Shown here in pieces: positions 59,844-64,000 of a stretch of 64,000 nucleotides of DNA. The notes beneath the pieces were generated by a model. The model was not told the DNA's origin. It did not search any database and saw nothing but the letters and a program-made list of their open reading frames with translations. Source of the stretch: Trichoplax sp. H2 (lineage: Eukaryota > Placozoa > Uniplacotomia > Trichoplacea); contig NOWV01000047.1 in NCBI GenBank assembly GCA_003344405.1, positions 62,001 to 126,000 of the forward strand, read 5' to 3'. Numbering within the stretch: the stretch's first letter is position 1; each line of letters begins with the position of its first letter. The translations under genes were made by a program, and so were the position numbers.

Positions 59844-62800
59844 GCAAAAGACTAAATTATGTTATCATATCACTTCTAAAAGGATGCCTTCTAATGATGG
59901 GCAACAATTAATTTTTCTTAATATCAACAAAATCAATATGTACAGTAAACATGCTAGGCTGCATATACAAGTTGTTATCGATTTATGGATACAGTACTAT
60001 CGGGATTTCTATTTTAATATGTGTTTATGTTTTCATCGACATATTTTAGTGAAGTTTAGCCAATAATTATAATTAGCACTCATCATGTATAACCTTGGTA
60101 CAATCTCAATATCAATCGAAGCAGTAATCTTTGTCCATATCCATCTACGTAAGAGATTTTGTTTTACGGATACTAACTTGTACTATAATTTATTAATGAT
60201 AACTATTTTGGGATTAGAGTTTTATATCATACCATGCATATATCTAGAGAGATTTACCAAAATACAAATAGAAATTGCTAATGTATTCTGTTTAAGATCT
60301 ACGATAAATAGAAACCCGATTGCAATCTAAAAATAGGATATTTTTTAATAAAGATAAGCCACAGCGCTAGTGAAAGATTTTATTATATAAGCCAACCGAT
60401 TGTACGATGTATTTAGTTTTCATAACAGTAGATGAAGGCAATAGCCTTTAAAAGGTCATCAGGCTGAGCTTATTAAGTCAATAGTTGCAACATAAAAACA
60501 AAGTATACTTTTCATATGGGATAACAATATGAAGTTTTATGTAGTTCCCTACAAGAAATATTTACTTATTGAGCGTCCTCTATTACGTTATTCTGCTTGC
60601 TAACATAGGATCCAGAATAATTATAATATGCGAAAGGCTATGCGTGCCTCAGCAATTACTAATCTTAAAAGATATAGTAAGAAAATAACAAGGGAATATA
60701 TCAGGGTTCGCGCATTATGCAAAAACAAAACTAGATTAATGGATATTTTAAACCTTTCTTTTACAGACAATCTTGCCACTTGACCGTGAGCATAGCCAGA
60801 ATCAATTTTAACTTGAGATATCGTGTGCCATCTTATTTATCCATTCTTGAGCAGTTAAATGTTTAAGATATATCGATATTAGGATATCTCTGTGATATTT
60901 CTATACAATTGTATGCGTATAAATAATTATAACATAAGCACACTTGCCGATAAGAAATATTTACTTATTGATGATTTTTCTCTACTACGTCATCTTTAAC
61001 TGCTATCATTGACGCCACAATATCCTGTTATGTAAGTTTATGTGATAGTAATTACTGTATTATTACAAAATAATGTGATTAGAGGTGGCTGGTAGGGTTA
61101 TGCAGTTCATAGATCGTACAAATATAATTCTCGATTACTCATGAATTTAAATTCTTTCCACAGATGATCACCCTATTTATTTGCGGACTCAATGTCAATA
61201 AACTTGGGCTAAAAATATTTATAATAAAATTTTATTTCGAATTGTCATTTTGCTAATTATCTATTACTACCTGGGCATCAACACGTAACTGAAGACATAA
61301 ACCATTAATTAGCCGGATAATACTTATTATTACCCCTACTAGGTTATAGTCTATCCTCCTGATAAACTTTATGGTTCACAGATCGGGTATGCAGATGAAC
61401 GCGGCTATCGAATTGCGTAAAATAAAATTATAACGTCAATTAATGCAAAACCCCTCGGCAAATACATTCTGCAATGTTTACGCCATGTGCCCTTATAAAG
61501 TAACGAACCCACATCGTACGTTTTATTTCACATATTTATATTAACTACAGCAGTCATTAGATTTTAAATTTCAGGAATTCACTTAAATTTTTGTAAATAA
61601 AATGTTATTAAACTTTGATGTGCATTCTGTGCACTGTTTCCAATTTACTATCGGTCAACAATATTTAGTTATTATCATTTTATGTGTCAAATCGATTACC
61701 ATATATTGTGATTTACTTAACTTTCACATATAAGTACACACTATACTATCTATAATCATACCGTATGACCTTGCAAATAACCTGTGTTCTATATTTTAAT
61801 TTATGTCTTTCTATATTAAAGTCATCATAAAATTTGATTTCTAGTTATTTGTTTACGATTTATTACCTAAGTAATAGCAGCTGGCTGCCATTACTCGAGT
61901 CGGAAGCTGTACAAGCCAAATTATGCTTGGGAAAACGGTATTTGTTTATATTATTAAAATGTGCTCTAATAATTATTTTACTGTTTCTATTCATTTATTT
62001 TTTAACCAGTTGACAATTTTCTACTTGTTTAGTTATAGACAAATTTTTAGTAAAAATAGTTATTTATTCGTTAAAGAACGCCTGTCTATTTCAGTAGAGA
62101 TAGTAATTCATTTATGACATTCTTTACTGTTGTTAGTATATCCTATTTAGTTATTCATTCTAATATTTGGAACTCTCTCTATGTTTTTCACAATAATAGC
62201 AAATAAATCAAAAGACGAAAATTGTGAAGGAATATAAGAAGAAAGAATAATACTAGAAAAAATCATCAAATTTTACCCAATATTATGGCTTGTTAATTAA
62301 TAAAAAAAACACGGTTTGTTCTTATTCTAGCCATAAATCATTGTTTACTTTTAACAGCTACAATCAATGTAAGCTGAACCATTTTTTAAATTTTTACTTT
62401 TATTAGAAAGACTGTTCTTCGAGATAGTTATAATGAAATATCTAAATAATTCATCCATAGCACTCCGTATCCAATCTATAATCTCATATTCAAGCATTAA
62501 AAATAATGGCCATATTGCTAAATGACTTCGCCACTTATTCCGGTTAAGAGTTATTGATTTATGGTAGCCCAAATTCAATTATTTAATTGTGATTTATCTG
62601 ATTAATATTGGCTGTTGATTACCCATCTTGTTGTACTACTATTTTAGCCTTAAATTCCATAAATTAAATATGTTAAACGGAATTTACCGTATATAATTTT
62701 AATTTGTTCCCAATGATCAACGATAATTAATTTTTAGTCAAAAAGTTTTAATTATTTTCTGTTTGTTAATGTTGTATCATAAAGTCAATATGCAATAGAC

Positions 62801-63523
62801 GTATCCGTTTATTACGATATGTCTAGAGTATTTAATGATCTATCTAGATTGATCCAATCGTTTTTGATGCATTATAGTTTTCGACATCTGTTCACGCTAC
62901 TTAACAGGGTTGAGTGTATTATATTTAAGAGTTGTTTCTAATTTAAGAATATTTTCAATTCATTCAATAATTCTGTGCTTGCATCCAGTTTTTAAATAGA
63001 GTTAAGGAAATGATGCATATCCGTTAGAGTTAAGAAATATACTTGATCATACTACTGTCAGATCTAATTTTACGCGTACGTAGTATTTATTATTGGTAAA
63101 CATCTGTTCGCATTACGTAAAAACACAGTTTTTGTAATCAATCAAAAGAAATAAAAATACTTCAAATCGGAGTAAAAGCTATAATACCATTATAATATCT
63201 TGCTATCTAAGCTACCAATCTGTAAGAGCGTCATATTAACTATAAAAATAAATTTTTTTCATGGATTGATATCGCCTATTCAAATAAGAGCATATTTAAA
63301 TTGATAGAAATGAAAAATTGGATTGTACTAATTAAGATTTGGTAGGGTTTTTTTATTATTGAGCTGGAATTTAAGATAAAATAATGCTAATTTATATTGA
63401 TTAATTAAATAGTAACTAGCAGAATGTTTATTTATCAAGATATGGAAATCTATACATCTGAATAACAACGATAATATTTACGATTATTAGAGTTGTTTAT
63501 TCCTTACAAGTATAACTTTACAG

Positions 63524-63618
63524 GAATGCAAAGGAACATAATGGATATTGTTGACGATAGAAATATTATCGATTATTTGGTGATATTAAATGCCATCGCC
63601 AAGAATTATAATCCAGAG
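63524..63618 (+). CDS. Possible first coding exon of a gene leaving the right edge
   Basis: A pyrimidine-rich ACTTTACAG acceptor is followed after two bases by ATG (63526) and 31 codons (MQRNIMDIVDDRNIIDYLVI, then LNAIAKNYNPE) ending at GAG before GTAACG. Codon use looks coding. The placement of an AG just before the ATG mirrors the TTC17 start. I do not recognise the family and could not find the next exon in the last 380 bases. It may be a chance frame. Confidence 0.35.
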
Positions 63619-64000
63619 GTAACGCATCGTTGATCCCATAATTTGTCAATTGACGAATTTTAGCGGTTACTTGATATTGATCATTGTAGCATGAAACAGT
63701 ATCAAGATCTTATTTTCTGAAAACCTCCATGTGCGTATTGCGGAATTGTGTAATAATAGCTAATGAGATATAGCCATTCAGTAATTTTTCGCTTTACTCT
63801 GGTATCAAAAAATCCGATATTACAACCTCAGATTACGAAATATTTGTAATATGTAATAGATTTGAAAAATTTAACTTCAACCGTGTCTGAAGTGAATCTT
63901 ATATATCATATGCACGTCATTAGATCCTTCGTGTAATTGTTGCAATCATCACCATATCCAGTCAAATATTACAATGTAAAAGTTAGATCTGGTCTGTCAA

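Larger units (their letters stand above)
43386..63523. other. About 20 kb gene-poor region
   Basis: I scanned both strands for spliced coding exons and found none I can support. The first kilobase, upstream of PTPRR, carries the largest GTAC/TACTG arrays (43935-44525). The rest is AT-rich DNA with scattered short hairpins (47847-47865, 52797-52816, 59795-59843) and one near-perfect tandem duplication (59241-59438). Open frames of 60-80 codons here, such as 59884-60066, 60085-60330 and 61923-62117, are rich in Ile/Tyr/Phe/Leu as expected from random AT-rich DNA. No tRNA or rRNA gene was recognised. Confidence 0.5.

Noticed and set aside
59884-60330. Two adjacent plus-strand frames of 60 and 81 codons
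   Set aside because: Amino-acid content is what AT-rich random DNA gives; no splice signals link them and there is no known motif.

Overview
The window is AT-rich nuclear DNA from an animal. Every gene recognised is split into many short exons with GT-AG introns, and reading frames carry across the introns in the standard genetic code. The families present (SBF/MTMR5-13, KIAA0930, TTC17 and the PTPRR receptor phosphatase) are metazoan. Introns of mostly about 80-500 bp, modest gene density, almost no recognisable transposons and a C1 domain kept in the SBF protein suggest an early-branching animal. A placozoan (Trichoplax/Hoilungia type) is my best guess, but this is inference and not proven by the sequence.

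Layout: (1) 1-346, minus: the 5' end of an ankyrin-repeat gene that runs off the left edge. (2) 347-4907: divergent intergenic region with dense GTAC-type palindromic repeats. (3) 4908-15558, plus: an almost complete SBF1/SBF2 (MTMR5/MTMR13) gene, 36 exons rebuilt with all splice phases consistent; only the first coding exon was not found. (4) About 16698-22661, minus: a KIAA0930 homologue, tail-to-tail with SBF. (5) 22662-26025: divergent intergenic region with two minisatellites of 87 and 100 bp and more GTAC repeats. (6) 26026-31493, plus: a short TTC17 homologue, 12 exons. (7) 31494-33923: convergent 3' intergenic region. (8) 33924-43385, minus: a complete 15-exon PTPRR-type receptor tyrosine phosphatase of 625 residues with signal peptide, furin site, SEA-like ectodomain, one membrane helix, a MAPK-docking-like motif and one catalytic PTP domain. 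(9) 43386-63523: about 20 kb in which I could support no gene; it opens with the longest GTAC/TACTG arrays. (10) 63524-63618, plus: a possible first coding exon of a gene leaving the right edge.

The genes do not form one pathway. SBF is a DENN-type Rab exchange factor and dead phosphatase that works with active myotubularins on endosomal phosphoinositides. TTC17 is tied to actin and ciliogenesis in vertebrates. PTPRR-type phosphatases switch off ERK/p38 MAP kinases. KIAA0930 is uncharacterised. The most unusual features are the GTAC-palindrome clusters confined to 5' intergenic DNA or next to promoters, a PTPRR docking motif without the serine used for PKA control, a Tyr-to-His change in its phosphotyrosine loop, and a TTC17 that lacks the central TPR block.
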